A DNA stretch of 64,000 nt from Pseudomonadota bacterium. Its GTDB lineage: Bacteria > Pseudomonadota > Alphaproteobacteria > Rhizobiales > Beijerinckiaceae. Positions 32,523 to 41,654 of the stretch are shown here, piece by piece. Position numbers and translations under genes: made by a program. Numbering within the stretch: position 1 is the first letter of the stretch; the number at the start of each line of letters is the position of its first letter. The notes under the pieces are model-generated. The model was not told where the DNA came from and made no database searches. It saw only the letters and a program-made list of their open reading frames with translations. Where the stretch lies: assembly GCA_020161975.1 (NCBI GenBank), contig JAIUNP010000002.1:1-64000 (forward strand), in the 5' to 3' direction.

Positions 32523-32843
32523 ATGAGGAACTTGACCCCGGTGATCTTACAGGCCGGTTTGAAGGAGGCCCTGACCGAAGGCGGCATCGTCGAAGCCCAT
32601 AGCGTGGAAGACGCAAAGAAGGTTGGAAACACCTGGACTGGCAACTGGCGCATCTATCTGCGCATCGGTGACCAGACCGCCCTTCTTGTGATTGCGCGCG
32701 GCCTCGAGCCTCGGGAGTTTAAGACCATTGCCGGTCTGATTTCCTTTGGGGTCGAGTTGGGTCTGACCACGGTGCCAGTACCTTTGAAGAAGGGCGAGAA
32801 GGCAACCTGGACCCATGGCACGGAGGCAGATTCTCAGAGCTAG
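32523..32843 (+). CDS. Small protein at head of virB operon (106 aa)
   Basis: Cytoplasmic, no signal peptide (MRNLTPVILQAGLKEALTEG). Contains a repeated beta-type pattern (WRIYLRIGDQTALLVIARGL). It overlaps the transglycosylase gene start by 29 bases, so it is read in the same transcript. Possibly a regulator or accessory factor of the secretion operon; no family recognised. Confidence 0.55.
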   Translation: MRNLTPVILQAGLKEALTEGGIVEAHSVEDAKKVGNTWTGNWRIYLRIGDQTALLVIARGLEPREFKTIAGLISFGVELGLTTVPVPLKKGEKATWTHGTEADSQS

Positions 32844-33519
32844 CCTGGCCCTATGCGGCGGCTTGACCCTATCGGGTCTTGGCGTTTCGCAAGGTGCCGC
32901 TGAGGTCATCGACCTCGGGGCAGGCGGGAGCGATCTGCGTGTCCAGTCCGGCGTTCTCGATTTCGGCAAAACCATCCCCGTGCGGCAGACGCGCGAGGAC
33001 ACGGAGACGGAGGCTGAGCCGTCTGAAAACCCAGATGCCACAGTTTGGCGGGCCTCCTATGGTGGCGAGAGGTCCGGGCGCGGCCCCACAGGGCGCGCCG
33101 ACATCGAGGAATTGGTGCTGGATGTCGGCGACGACTACCTGCGCCATCCTGGGCTGAAAGAAGCCGGACTGACGGGGACAGAATGGCTGGCCCTCTTCCG
33201 CGCCAACATTGCGGTGGAGTCAGGCTTCAACCCGGACGCCCGCTCGGCGGTGGGTGCGATCGGCCTTGGCCAACTCATGCCGGACACTGCCGCGGTGCTT
33301 GGCGTCGATCCCTATGACCCAGAGGAGAATTTGCGCGGGTCTGCGCGGTATCTCCTGACCCAACTTGAAGATTTTGGCGCGCCTGATCTGGCGCTCGCCG
33401 CCTACAACGCGGGACCCGAGGCGGTCCGGAAATATGGCGGCATTCCCCCCTATGCCGAGACCGAAGGCCATGTGGCCAAGGTGCTGCGGCTGACCACAAC
33501 CACCCTTGCATTGGAGTAA
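32815..33519 (+). CDS. virB1: VirB1-like lytic transglycosylase
   Basis: 234 aa. Signal peptide at about 1-29 (RASLALCGGLTLSGLGVSQG). An SLT domain at about 110-225 has catalytic E in NIAVESGFNPDARS, then GAIGLGQLMPDTAAVLGVDP and [20 protein letters not shown]. Cuts peptidoglycan so that the secretion channel can be assembled; periplasmic. Start codon is within the upstream gene. First recognisable virB gene of the operon. Confidence 0.85.
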   Translation: MARRQILRASLALCGGLTLSGLGVSQGAAEVIDLGAGGSDLRVQSGVLDFGKTIPVRQTREDTETEAEPSENPDATVWRASYGGERSGRGPTGRADIEELVLDVGDDYLRHPGLKEAGLTGTEWLALFRANIAVESGFNPDARSAVGAIGLGQLMPDTAAVLGVDPYDPEENLRGSARYLLTQLEDFGAPDLALAAYNAGPEAVRKYGGIPPYAETEGHVAKVLRLTTTTLALE

Positions 33520-33523
33520 CCTG

Positions 33524-33838
33524 ATGGTTCGATTTTTCTCGGGCGCGCAGCTGCCGCGCCTTTCGCTGCGCACCCTGCTTCTGGCCCTGCCGTTTTTTGC
33601 CATCCTCGCGGAACCTGCCCTCGCGCAGAACCTGGATCCCCTTGAAAACATGCTGCAGGTCGTGGTCGATGGCCTGACCGGCCCGATCGGGCGGCTGATC
33701 GCCATCCTCGCCGTGGTCGCAGCGGGTTATATGATGTTCACCGGCCGCCTGAACTGGCCGCTGTTCCTCGCGATCTTCTTCGGTGTCGTTCTGGTTTTCT
33801 CTGCCGCGACGATCATCGACGGCTTCGCCGCTCCCTGA
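33524..33838 (+). CDS. virB2: VirB2-like major pilin
   Basis: 104 aa from ATG 33524. Long signal peptide ending AEPALA-QN, then two hydrophobic segments (GRLIAILAVVAAGYMMFTGR and LFLAIFFGVVLVFSAATIID) separated by a short basic loop, the VirB2/TrbC pilin layout. Forms the conjugative pilus. Four bases after virB1. Confidence 0.85.
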   Translation: MVRFFSGAQLPRLSLRTLLLALPFFAILAEPALAQNLDPLENMLQVVVDGLTGPIGRLIAILAVVAAGYMMFTGRLNWPLFLAIFFGVVLVFSAATIIDGFAAP

Positions 33839-33852
33839 GGCAAAGGGCGGCA

Positions 33853-33880
33853 GGGCAGGGGGCGCGTAAAGCCCCCGCCC
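33853..33880 (+). other. Hairpin between virB2 and virB3
   Basis: GGGC-A-GGGGGC pairs with GCCCCC-GCCC around a GCGTAAA loop. There is no T-run, so more likely an mRNA-stabilising or attenuating structure that raises pilin over downstream products. Confidence 0.4.
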
Positions 33881-33905
33881 GCCGGCCCGATCTGGATCTT
33901 TCCTC

Positions 33906-34181
33906 ATGCATGACGCGCCTTTGTTCCTCGGCCTCACCCGGCCGCCGAAGATCTTCGGCCTGCCGATCGGGTATTTCGTGAGCCTGATGCTGGGTTCAGT
34001 GATCCCCTTCGTCGGGGCGAATGACTGGCGTTTCCTGCTGATCGGGGTTTTGGGCTATCCGGTCTTGTGGTTCGTGGCGGACCGAAACCCGAACCTCTTT
34101 GAGACGGCAGCGGTGGTCTTCTCCCGCACCCCGCGCACGCGGAACAAGTCAGCCTTTGGCGGAGACCGCCATGTCAGCTGA
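33906..34181 (+). CDS. virB3: VirB3-like inner-membrane protein
   Basis: 91 aa. Begins MHDAPLFLGLTRPPKIFGLP, a typical VirB3 opening, then two membrane segments (IGYFVSLMLGSVIPFVG and FLLIGVLGYPVLWFVAD). VirB3 works with VirB4 in pilus biogenesis. Overlaps virB4 by 11 bases. Confidence 0.85.
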   Translation: MHDAPLFLGLTRPPKIFGLPIGYFVSLMLGSVIPFVGANDWRFLLIGVLGYPVLWFVADRNPNLFETAAVVFSRTPRTRNKSAFGGDRHVS

Positions 34182-36567
34182 TCTGAAATCCCTGTTCCCG
34201 GCTACCCCCGCCCTGAAATCCGTCCTGCGGGCCGAGGATCTTGGCGCCGAGACGCTGGCGCGGCATCTGCCGTGGTTGTCGGCACCCGCCGACGATCTGA
34301 TCCTGACCCGGCAGGGCGATCTGATCGCCTCTGCCGTGGTCGATGGTCTCGACAGTTTCACGGTGGAAGAGGGCGAGATTTCCCTCGTCCCAGCCTCGCT
34401 TGCCCGGCTGATTGGGCAGTTGGGTGAAGGCTTCGGGTTTCATATCTCAAAACTGACCCTGCCGGACTGGCCACAGCTCAAGAGCTTCGATGCAGATCTT
34501 GACGCGAAGGGTGTCGTCGACGCGGATGCTTTTGCCGCCGCCGTAGACCGGCAGTGGCAAGCCCATCTTGTCTCCCGCGACCTGAAGCGTCGGGTTCTCA
34601 TGGTATCGGTCATCTTGCGCCCGACCGCCTTGAAGCGCCTGCCTTTGATGGGCGCACTCTTCAAGGCCGCCTTCACCGATGATCTGGGCGCGCGGGCAGA
34701 GCGGCTCAATGAAGCCATGGGACTTTTGGCCGGGGTCGCCCAAGGCATGGGGTTTCGGCGCCTGACCGTTAGCTCGGGGGAATGGCTCGGGCTTCTGGGT
34801 GGGGTGATCGGACAACCAGTGGTCAAAGCCGTGCCCATGAGGGGCCAGTTTCTGGCGGAAGGCGTGTCGAGTAGCCAGTTCCTCTTCACGGGCAAGCGCG
34901 TCGAGATCGAAACCTCTGGCACGCGGCGCTTCGGGGCGATCTTCGGGGTCAAATCCTATCCGGCGCGGACCTGGGCGCGGATGCTCGATGCCTTGGAACT
35001 GCCATATGACATCACCATCACCAACAGCTTCACCCCGGCGCGGAACAACGAGATCGAGGAACGCATCAAGCGCACCGCGCGGCAGATGCGGGCCTCCGAA
35101 GATGCCGCAGAGACGCTGCGGCAGGAGCTCTATGAGGCCGCAGACAATGTCGCCTCCGGCCGCCAGGTCTTCGGCAAGCACCACCTGACCGTCATGGTCA
35201 CGGCCGAGACGCCGGAAAAGCTGGAAGAGGCCGCATCCGAGGTCTGGCGCGCGGGGCAGGATTGCGGAGCGACACTGGTGCGCGAAAGCTTTGCCGCCCG
35301 CGCCGCTTGGTTTGCCCAAGCCCCCGGCAACTGGGCTTACCGCCCCCGCACCGCGTTGATCTCGGCGCAAAACTTCGCGCATCTTGCGGCGTTGCACCGG
35401 GTGGCAGAGGGCCGCCCGAAATCCCAATCCCCATGGGGTGAAGTGATCACCGGCCTGCCGACGGTGACATCAAGCCTTTACCGCTTCAATTTCCACGACA
35501 AGGGCGCACGCGGGGCGGAGCCAAGTGCCGGTCATACGCTCGTTCTTGGCCGCACCGGTTCGGGCAAAACCCTTGGCACGGCCTTCCTGATGGCACAGGC
35601 GCGACGGGTGAATGCCCGCATCCTCGTCATTGACAAGGATCGTGGTTTGGAAATGGCGGTGCGCGCCCTGGGCGGCAGCTATTCCGCGATCAGGATCGGT
35701 GAGGCCACGGGACTGAACCCGTTCCAGACCGAGGTCGATGAACGGGGTGCCGCTTGGCTCACCGATTGGCTGGGTGACATCCTCGCCAGCACGCGGGGCT
35801 TTGAAACCGCGCAGACGGTCAGCCTCAATGCCGCCGTGCGCCAGATCGTGGCGGCCGATCCGCGTCTGCGCACTTTCGATGGCCTCGGGACGCTGGTCGC
35901 CTCGACCGATGATGAGGGCGATCTGGTCTCCCGCGTCCGCGAATGGGGGCAGGGCGGGCGGTATGGCTGGCTCTTCGGGCCAGGGGCTGCTTCCGAGATC
36001 AGCCTAGGCGAGGATGTCGTTGGCATCGACATGTCGGAAATCCTCGATCTTGGCACCGAACGCTCGGCGCTGCTGGCCTATCTCTTTCGCCGAATCGAGC
36101 GAGTGATCGAGGACCGCCGACCGACCCTCATCGTGATCGATGAAGCCTGGAAGATGCTCGACGATCCGATTTTTGAGAAACGTCTGCACGACTGGCTGGT
36201 CACGATGCGGAAGAAGAACGCCGCCGTGATGATGCTGACCCAGACCCCGACACATCTGACGCAGAGCAAAGTCGGCCAAATCATCGCGGAAAGCGTGGTG
36301 ACGCAGCTCCTTTATCCGAACCCGCGGGCCAACCCCGAGGATTACCGGATCCTGCGCCTCAACGAAAAGGAAGCCGAGTTCCTCTGCACCCCGACCGGGG
36401 GCCTGCGTCTGGCACTACTCCGATCGGCTGGCGACTCCGTCTTCGTCAACATGGACCTCGCCGCCCTCGGCTCGCATCTCGCGGTGCTCGGTGGAGGGCG
36501 GAGTGGCGAAGACCGCGCGCCCTTCGGTTGGCGCGATATCCCCGATTTCTGGAAGGACATGCAATGA
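34171..36567 (+). CDS. virB4: VirB4-like ATPase
   Basis: 798 aa from ATG 34171 (MSADLKSLFPATPALKSVLR). N-terminal VirB4/CagE domain, then an ATPase core with Walker A GRTGSGKT near residue 460 and Walker B TLIVIDEAWKML near 652, and the conserved MMLTQTPTHLTQSKVG segment. Energises pilus assembly and substrate transfer at the inner membrane. Its stop overlaps the next start as ATGA. Confidence 0.95.
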   Translation: MSADLKSLFPATPALKSVLRAEDLGAETLARHLPWLSAPADDLILTRQGDLIASAVVDGLDSFTVEEGEISLVPASLARLIGQLGEGFGFHISKLTLPDWPQLKSFDADLDAKGVVDADAFAAAVDRQWQAHLVSRDLKRRVLMVSVILRPTALKRLPLMGALFKAAFTDDLGARAERLNEAMGLLAGVAQGMGFRRLTVSSGEWLGLLGGVIGQPVVKAVPMRGQFLAEGVSSSQFLFTGKRVEIETSGTRRFGAIFGVKSYPARTWARMLDALELPYDITITNSFTPARNNEIEERIKRTARQMRASEDAAETLRQELYEAADNVASGRQVFGKHHLTVMVTAETPEKLEEAASEVWRAGQDCGATLVRESFAARAAWFAQAPGNWAYRPRTALISAQNFAHLAALHRVAEGRPKSQSPWGEVITGLPTVTSSLYRFNFHDKGARGAEPSAGHTLVLGRTGSGKTLGTAFLMAQARRVNARILVIDKDRGLEMAVRALGGSYSAIRIGEATGLNPFQTEVDERGAAWLTDWLGDILASTRGFETAQTVSLNAAVRQIVAADPRLRTFDGLGTLVASTDDEGDLVSRVREWGQGGRYGWLFGPGAASEISLGEDVVGIDMSEILDLGTERSALLAYLFRRIERVIEDRRPTLIVIDEAWKMLDDPIFEKRLHDWLVTMRKKNAAVMMLTQTPTHLTQSKVGQIIAESVVTQLLYPNPRANPEDYRILRLNEKEAEFLCTPTGGLRLALLRSAGDSVFVNMDLAALGSHLAVLGGGRSGEDRAPFGWRDIPDFWKDMQ

Positions 36568-36788
36568 ACACTCGCAAATTGATGATAGGCGCGTCGCTCC
36601 GCCCGCTGTTTCTCCTGATCGGCCTCGCGGCGCTGTCCGCCTGCGAAGGCGTCGAAACTGGGGCCGTCTCGCCTTGCCACGGCCAATTCCGCGCCGAGGG
36701 CAAGTATTTCGCGGCGCGCACACAGACCGACGGGAGCCGCATCGTGGTCAGCACGATGAGCGCCCCGACTGTGGCTTGCGGGGACTGA
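36564..36788 (+). CDS. Small lipoprotein of the virB operon (VirB7 candidate)
   Basis: 74 aa from ATG 36564. Signal sequence with lipobox LSAC, so the mature protein starts with Cys followed by EGVETG, and carries two further cysteines (SPCHGQ, VACGD). Size, lipidation and operon position fit a VirB7-type outer-membrane lipoprotein that supports VirB9, although VirB7 normally lies next to virB8. Assigned by context only. Confidence 0.6.
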   Translation: MNTRKLMIGASLRPLFLLIGLAALSACEGVETGAVSPCHGQFRAEGKYFAARTQTDGSRIVVSTMSAPTVACGD

Positions 36789-36794
36789 CGCCCG

Positions 36795-37901
36795 ATGCGC
36801 TCCGCCCTTCTTCTCGGGATTACCTGTGCGACGGCGCTGCCGTTGATCGGGCTCGCGCAGGGCGTGCCGATCATCGACGGCACGCGCGTGGCGAACCTGA
36901 TCTCGCGCCTGGCAGAGCAGGCACAGGACTTTGTGAAGCAGGAAGAGAAGCTCGGGCAGCAGACCCGCCTCAATGAAATCGAGGAGGAGCAGCTGGCCGC
37001 CTATGAGCGTTTCCTCGCGGATACGACGGGCACCACCGATCTGAGCGGCTTCGAGGAAGGGAGCGGTACGTTTCCGCCTGCCGAAGAGGTTTACCCAATC
37101 GACGAGACCAGCCCGGAAAGCCAACGGCTTTTCGGCGAGGGTGAAACGGTCGAGGCGATGATCATCGCCACGGCCCATCGCTATGAAACGCATCCCGGTG
37201 TGGTCAAGGTCGGACTGACGCCCACGACCTGGCGCATCCTGTTCCAATCTTTGGTCAAACAGGAAAGCGCCTTCAACAATGCCGCGATCAGCCCGGTGGG
37301 CGCGCTTGGCTTTTGCCAGCTGATGCCGGGCACGGCAGCCGATCTCGGCGTGGACCCGAGTGATCCGTTACAGAACCTTGACGGTGGCGCGCGCTATCTC
37401 GCAACGCAGCTTAACGCCTTTGGACGGATCGACTTCGCGCTCGCGGCCTATAACGCCGGGCCCGGCAACGTCCAAAAATACGATGGCATCCCGCCCTTCG
37501 AGGAAACCCAGAATTACGTCCGCCGGATCTCGGGCTTCTATGATGCCTATCTCTCTGAGATCACCGGCGCCGATGTGACGGGCACGTTGGCGGGCGTCGA
37601 TGGTGCCAGTGCCGAATGGGGCAACATGTCCTCCGCCTTCATCGGCTATTCGGGCCAGCAGAGTGGGCAGATTGAAGCCGCCATGGCGCGGATCAAGGGG
37701 TTTCTGGAAGAGGCCAAGCTCCAGACCCCGAAAGAGGCGGTCGATCAGAACACTTACATGATCGCAGAACGCGCGCGGCTGATGGCCCTGACGCTCAGGC
37801 TTCGGGCCGGCGCCGTGAAGGTCGAGGCGGCAAGTGGTCTCTCCGACGCCGCCCAAGCCCTGCAATATTCGACATTTTGGGAGTATTCCGATGGTCAATA
37901 A
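36795..37901 (+). CDS. Chimeric VirB5-like / lytic transglycosylase protein
   Basis: 368 aa with a signal peptide (cut near LIGLAQG). The start of the mature protein, [20 protein letters not shown], is nearly the same as that of the adjacent VirB5 ([19 protein letters not shown]). An SLT domain occupies about 130-240 (E in [53 protein letters not shown]). The C-terminal 110 residues resume a helical VirB5-like pattern ending FWEYSDGQ, compare FFDYSGAN in VirB5. It thus looks like a transglycosylase inserted into a duplicated VirB5. Probably a peptidoglycan hydrolase tethered at the pilus tip or channel. Confidence 0.75.
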   Translation: MRSALLLGITCATALPLIGLAQGVPIIDGTRVANLISRLAEQAQDFVKQEEKLGQQTRLNEIEEEQLAAYERFLADTTGTTDLSGFEEGSGTFPPAEEVYPIDETSPESQRLFGEGETVEAMIIATAHRYETHPGVVKVGLTPTTWRILFQSLVKQESAFNNAAISPVGALGFCQLMPGTAADLGVDPSDPLQNLDGGARYLATQLNAFGRIDFALAAYNAGPGNVQKYDGIPPFEETQNYVRRISGFYDAYLSEITGADVTGTLAGVDGASAEWGNMSSAFIGYSGQQSGQIEAAMARIKGFLEEAKLQTPKEAVDQNTYMIAERARLMALTLRLRAGAVKVEAASGLSDAAQALQYSTFWEYSDGQ

Positions 37902-38688
37902 ACAGATGGCGGCAACCGCCGCGTTCTGCCTTTGCCTCCTTGGCTCTGTGGGCCATTCGCAAGGTGTGCCGGTCATCGACGGCACCAACCTCGCCAAGAA
38001 CATCGAGCAGTTGCAGGCCGCCCTGCGCGATGCCGAAAACCAGATTGCGCAGATCGAGGAGCTGAAAAAGCAGGTCGAGAACGGTCTTGAACAGATCACC
38101 AATCTGGAAGGCATCTTGGGGTCCATTTCCGGCCTCAACGAAATCGCCAGCCTCTACAACTCGGCCCTGGATCTGCGGTCGCGGGCGGCGAAAATCACGG
38201 ACCTGTCCGGCTTCACCGATGCCATCGCGATCGGCGATTTCGACAGTCTGTTGGACAGCCTCCTCGATGGCAATGTCACGATGGGCGACAAGATGGCCGC
38301 CGAATACATGGAAGACACGCTGACCAATGCCGGCCTCTCGTCCGAAACGCTGGCAGGTCTCTCCTCCTCCGAAAACCCGCAGGACAAGCGCATCGCGCAA
38401 ACAGCGGCGGCAAGTGCCACGGCCATGGGCGTCGCGCAGCTCTCCTATGAAGAAGCGGCGCAAAGCCTTGAGCGCATCGACGGGCTGGTGGGCGAGATTG
38501 CGAGCCAGGACACGCTGAAGGAAAGCATCGACCTCAACACCCGCATGGCGGCGGAGACCAATTACATGCTGGGTCAGATGTGGCGGCTGAACGCCGCGAC
38601 CGGTCTTGCCACCGGGCAGACGGGCGTGAACTGGGCGGCCGAACAGGCCAAAGAAAAGAGTTTCTTTGATTATTCGGGGGCGAACTGA
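37891..38688 (+). CDS. virB5: VirB5-like minor pilin
   Basis: 265 aa from ATG 37891, overlapping the previous gene by 11 bases. Signal peptide ([14 protein letters not shown]), then [20 protein letters not shown] and a coiled-coil region ([20 protein letters not shown]), with a C-terminal helical bundle. Fits VirB5/TrbJ-type proteins found at the pilus tip. Confidence 0.82.
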   Translation: MVNKQMAATAAFCLCLLGSVGHSQGVPVIDGTNLAKNIEQLQAALRDAENQIAQIEELKKQVENGLEQITNLEGILGSISGLNEIASLYNSALDLRSRAAKITDLSGFTDAIAIGDFDSLLDSLLDGNVTMGDKMAAEYMEDTLTNAGLSSETLAGLSSSENPQDKRIAQTAAASATAMGVAQLSYEEAAQSLERIDGLVGEIASQDTLKESIDLNTRMAAETNYMLGQMWRLNAATGLATGQTGVNWAAEQAKEKSFFDYSGAN

Positions 38689-39191
38689 TGCGGCGCAGCG
38701 TTCTATTGGCGGCCGCAGTTGCCATCACCTTCTCCCTCCCGCGTGTCGCAGTGGCGGAAGCCTTGGCGACCTTCAGCGATCTTGATCTGCTGGATCAGAC
38801 CCGAGAAGCGGTAAGGGCGCAGGATGCAGATCTTGCGCTGAAATTGCTCACCGAAATGCAGCGGCGGGGAACGGGTATCTTCGCGGGTGCCAAAGGGGCA
38901 GTCTGCGAAGAAGTCATCGTATTGCCTGACGGGATCACCGACTGGAAGTTTCATGCGGTTGCCCGACAGGCCTATATCCGATCCGCCATGTCACGGCGCT
39001 TGGAAGATGGGTCCTGTGGCTGCCTCTTCGCCGATTTCAGCTTTGATGCGTTTGTTCAGCAAAGCTTGGGGAAGCCTGCCGCCGATCTAGTCAACGCCGA
39101 TCGAGAGGCGCTCGCAAAGGTGCGCGATCAAGACCGACGGGAAACAGAGGCGCGTTACCGAGATCTCGAACAAAGCTGTCGGGCTGAGTGA
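38688..39191 (+). CDS. Exported protein between virB5 and virB6 (167 aa)
   Basis: Signal peptide (LLAAAVAITFSLPRVAVAEA), soluble helical mature part with three or four cysteines (GAVCEEV, GSCGCLF, QSCRAE). The start overlaps the virB5 stop (TGATG). Located where entry-exclusion or accessory secretion proteins are often found; no family recognised. Confidence 0.6.
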   Translation: MRRSVLLAAAVAITFSLPRVAVAEALATFSDLDLLDQTREAVRAQDADLALKLLTEMQRRGTGIFAGAKGAVCEEVIVLPDGITDWKFHAVARQAYIRSAMSRRLEDGSCGCLFADFSFDAFVQQSLGKPAADLVNADREALAKVRDQDRRETEARYRDLEQSCRAE

Positions 39192-39194
39192 TTC

Positions 39195-40214
39195 ATGGCA
39201 ATCATCATCGACATTTTGACCCAGGTAGACGCGGCAGCAACGGCCGTTGGTGCGACAGCCTTTGACGCTGTCGCCGCCGAAATCGTGCCAGTTTTCCGCA
39301 TCGGGTCGGTGTTGGTGGTAGCTTTGGTAGGCGTCAACCTGATGGCGCAAGCCGTGCCGATGACCCTCCGAAATGGCCTTGGCCTGATGGTCCGCATTGC
39401 CGTTGCATCGGCCTTTCTGTCCTCCTGGACCAACTTTAACGCGGTCTATGGCGTCCTGACCAATGCCCCGAGCGAAATCGGCGCAGTGGTGATGAACGCC
39501 TTCGGCGACGGGACTGGCAATCTCTACGAAGGGCTCGACGCCCTGTATCTCAAGGCCCTCGATGTCGGTCAGGCGATTAGCCAGAACGGCAGCTACATCA
39601 CTGGAGCCCTGGCAGGTCTGCTGATGTTCCTCGTCGCGGCCTTGATGGCGACCGTTTCCATCATCGTGATCTCAGCTGCCAAGATCATGATCGGAGTGCT
39701 GGTGATCTTTGCGCCAGTTGCCATTGCATGCACACTTTTCAAAGTCTCAGCACCGCTCTTCGACCGGTGGGTCAACTTGGCTCTTGGGTTTGCGATCTAC
39801 CCGATGCTCACCTCCGGAATGGCAGCCTTCACGATCTACATCGCTGAGGATCTGACCCCTGCGTCTTTGACTTCTGTCGAAACGATCGGCGATGTGTTGA
39901 GCTTCGTCGTGGTGACGATGCTTGGCACCGGCCTCATGGCGATGGTTCCGACCATCGCCCAATCATTGGCGCAAACTGCAACCGGCCTCGGCGGGGTCGC
40001 GAGTTCCACCTTCCGCACGGCGGACAGCGCGAAAGGTTACGGTAGATCCGGCATTGCCGCCGGGATCGGGGCTGGTCGTGGTGCCGCGGGGATGGATGCC
40101 GGTGGGCGGCGACCATCGGACGCGCGCATGAATGGCAATAGCGCAGGTCAGATCGGGCGATCGGCAGTGCAGACCGCGATGCGCCTTGCCAGCCGCACCC
40201 CCAACAAGAGTTGA
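39195..40214 (+). CDS. virB6: VirB6-like polytopic membrane protein
   Basis: 339 aa with at least five to six membrane segments (for example GSVLVVALVGVNLMAQAVP, LAGLLMFLVAALMATVSIIV, IMIGVLVIFAPVAIACTLF) and a polar Gly/Arg-rich C-terminal tail. The TrbL/VirB6 pattern is clear in the central region. Forms part of the inner-membrane channel. Confidence 0.85.
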   Translation: MAIIIDILTQVDAAATAVGATAFDAVAAEIVPVFRIGSVLVVALVGVNLMAQAVPMTLRNGLGLMVRIAVASAFLSSWTNFNAVYGVLTNAPSEIGAVVMNAFGDGTGNLYEGLDALYLKALDVGQAISQNGSYITGALAGLLMFLVAALMATVSIIVISAAKIMIGVLVIFAPVAIACTLFKVSAPLFDRWVNLALGFAIYPMLTSGMAAFTIYIAEDLTPASLTSVETIGDVLSFVVVTMLGTGLMAMVPTIAQSLAQTATGLGGVASSTFRTADSAKGYGRSGIAAGIGAGRGAAGMDAGGRRPSDARMNGNSAGQIGRSAVQTAMRLASRTPNKS

Positions 40215-40247
40215 GCCCCCAAGATGCCTAAGTACGGAGGAACGCCG

Positions 40248-40907
40248 ATGGAGGCGCATGGATTTGACGTCGATCTCATTCTCGAGCCGCGCCTTTCGGC
40301 CCGGCGTGCCTGGGTTGTTGCCGGTGGGGCAGGGGCCCTCAGCCTTATTCTAGCCACGGCCCTCGTGCTGGTCCTGCCCCTGAAGGAAACGCAAGTCTTT
40401 ACTGTGCTGGTGGATCGACAGACCGGTGACGCCGAAAAGGTCATGACTGTCTCCCCGACCGGTATCGAGGATCAGGAAGCGCTGAAGCAAAGCCTGCTCG
40501 TTGCTTATGTTTCCGACCGAGAAGGATACTTCCTCGCGGGCATTCAGGCCCGTCTTGAAAGCGTGCAGCGCCGCTCGACAGCCAATGCCGAAGAAAGCTT
40601 GCGGCTGCTCTGGTCAAAGGGCGGCGGCAATACGGCTTACCCGCCCGATGTTTATGGCGCGGGAGCGGAAGTGTCCGTCACTGTGCGCAGGATCACCTTC
40701 TTGGCGCCGAACGTGGCCCAGGTCCGCTTCCTGAAAACCCTACGCAAAACCAAGCAGGAGCCGGTCACCCAGCCATTCGTTGCGACGGTCGAATTCGCTT
40801 TCGCGCCCAAGACCGAACGCTCCCTCGCCCATGTCTGGGAAAACCCGCTCGGCTTCACCGTCTCCTCTTACCGCGTCGATGCCGAAACCCTGGAGTCCAA
40901 CCCATGA
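40248..40907 (+). CDS. virB8: VirB8-like assembly factor
   Basis: 219 aa; ATG 40248 chosen because GGAGG lies seven bases upstream, whereas the ATG at 40224 has no such signal. Short cytoplasmic N-terminus, one membrane anchor (WVVAGGAGALSLILATALVL) and a periplasmic NTF2-like domain (VSVTVRRITFLAPNVAQVRF). VirB8 nucleates assembly of the secretion channel. Overlaps virB9 by four bases. Confidence 0.88.
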   Translation: MEAHGFDVDLILEPRLSARRAWVVAGGAGALSLILATALVLVLPLKETQVFTVLVDRQTGDAEKVMTVSPTGIEDQEALKQSLLVAYVSDREGYFLAGIQARLESVQRRSTANAEESLRLLWSKGGGNTAYPPDVYGAGAEVSVTVRRITFLAPNVAQVRFLKTLRKTKQEPVTQPFVATVEFAFAPKTERSLAHVWENPLGFTVSSYRVDAETLESNP

Positions 40908-41653
40908 CCCGCACGTCTTTCCTGCTTCCCGGGCTTTTGGCATCCAGTCTCGCCTTTGCCCTGCCCGTGTTTGCCGAGGTGGCCCCCGCCTCGATGGGGG
41001 CCGACGCCCGTGTACGGTCGGTGCTCTACAGCCCCGTCGACGTGATCCGCCTCGATACCCAGTTGCGGGTCAACACCGCCATTGAGCTTGGGGCAGGGGA
41101 ACGGATCGACTCCGTGCTCTTGGGCGACAGTGAGGCTTTTGAGGTTGAGGTCCTCTCGAACCGGACCACGGTGTCGATCAAACCGGTGATCGGCGGCGCG
41201 GAAACCAATATGACGATCTACACCGGGCGGCGCACCATCACGCTGGCGATCAGTGAAGGCCGTTCGCAGAACCCGACCTTCCGGCTGGTGCTGCGCTATC
41301 CCGAGACGGGAGGGGGCAAGGCCACGAAGCCCACCGTCGCTTCCGGCACGCGGGATATCGGCTATGCTTGGTCGGGCGACGAGAAGCTGAAGCCCGTCCA
41401 CATCTGGAATGACGGTCAGGCAACGTATTTCGCCTTCGCGCCCGGCGTCAGGCCGTCGATTTTCGGAGTCGACGCCACCGGGCGCGAAGTCACGCTGAAT
41501 TCTGGCACTCGCGGCAGCATCGTGCGTGTGCCGGGTATGCGCGAGGAGTATTCGATCCGGATCGGCACGGAAGTGCTCTGCATCGAGCATGCGGAGGGCG
41601 GCATCACGACTGATCCGGCCCTTCTCGCCAAACTTCAAGGCTGGGAGTTCTGA
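40904..41653 (+). CDS. virB9: VirB9-like outer-membrane complex protein
   Basis: 249 aa with a signal peptide (cut near VFAEVAP). N-terminal VirB9 domain (VRSVLYSPVDVIRLDTQLRV, IELGAGERIDSVLLGDSEAF) and C-terminal domain with PVHIWNDGQATYFAFAPG, the VirB7-binding side of the protein. Part of the core complex with VirB10. Confidence 0.9.
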   Translation: MTRTSFLLPGLLASSLAFALPVFAEVAPASMGADARVRSVLYSPVDVIRLDTQLRVNTAIELGAGERIDSVLLGDSEAFEVEVLSNRTTVSIKPVIGGAETNMTIYTGRRTITLAISEGRSQNPTFRLVLRYPETGGGKATKPTVASGTRDIGYAWSGDEKLKPVHIWNDGQATYFAFAPGVRPSIFGVDATGREVTLNSGTRGSIVRVPGMREEYSIRIGTEVLCIEHAEGGITTDPALLAKLQGWEF

Positions 41654-41654
41654 C

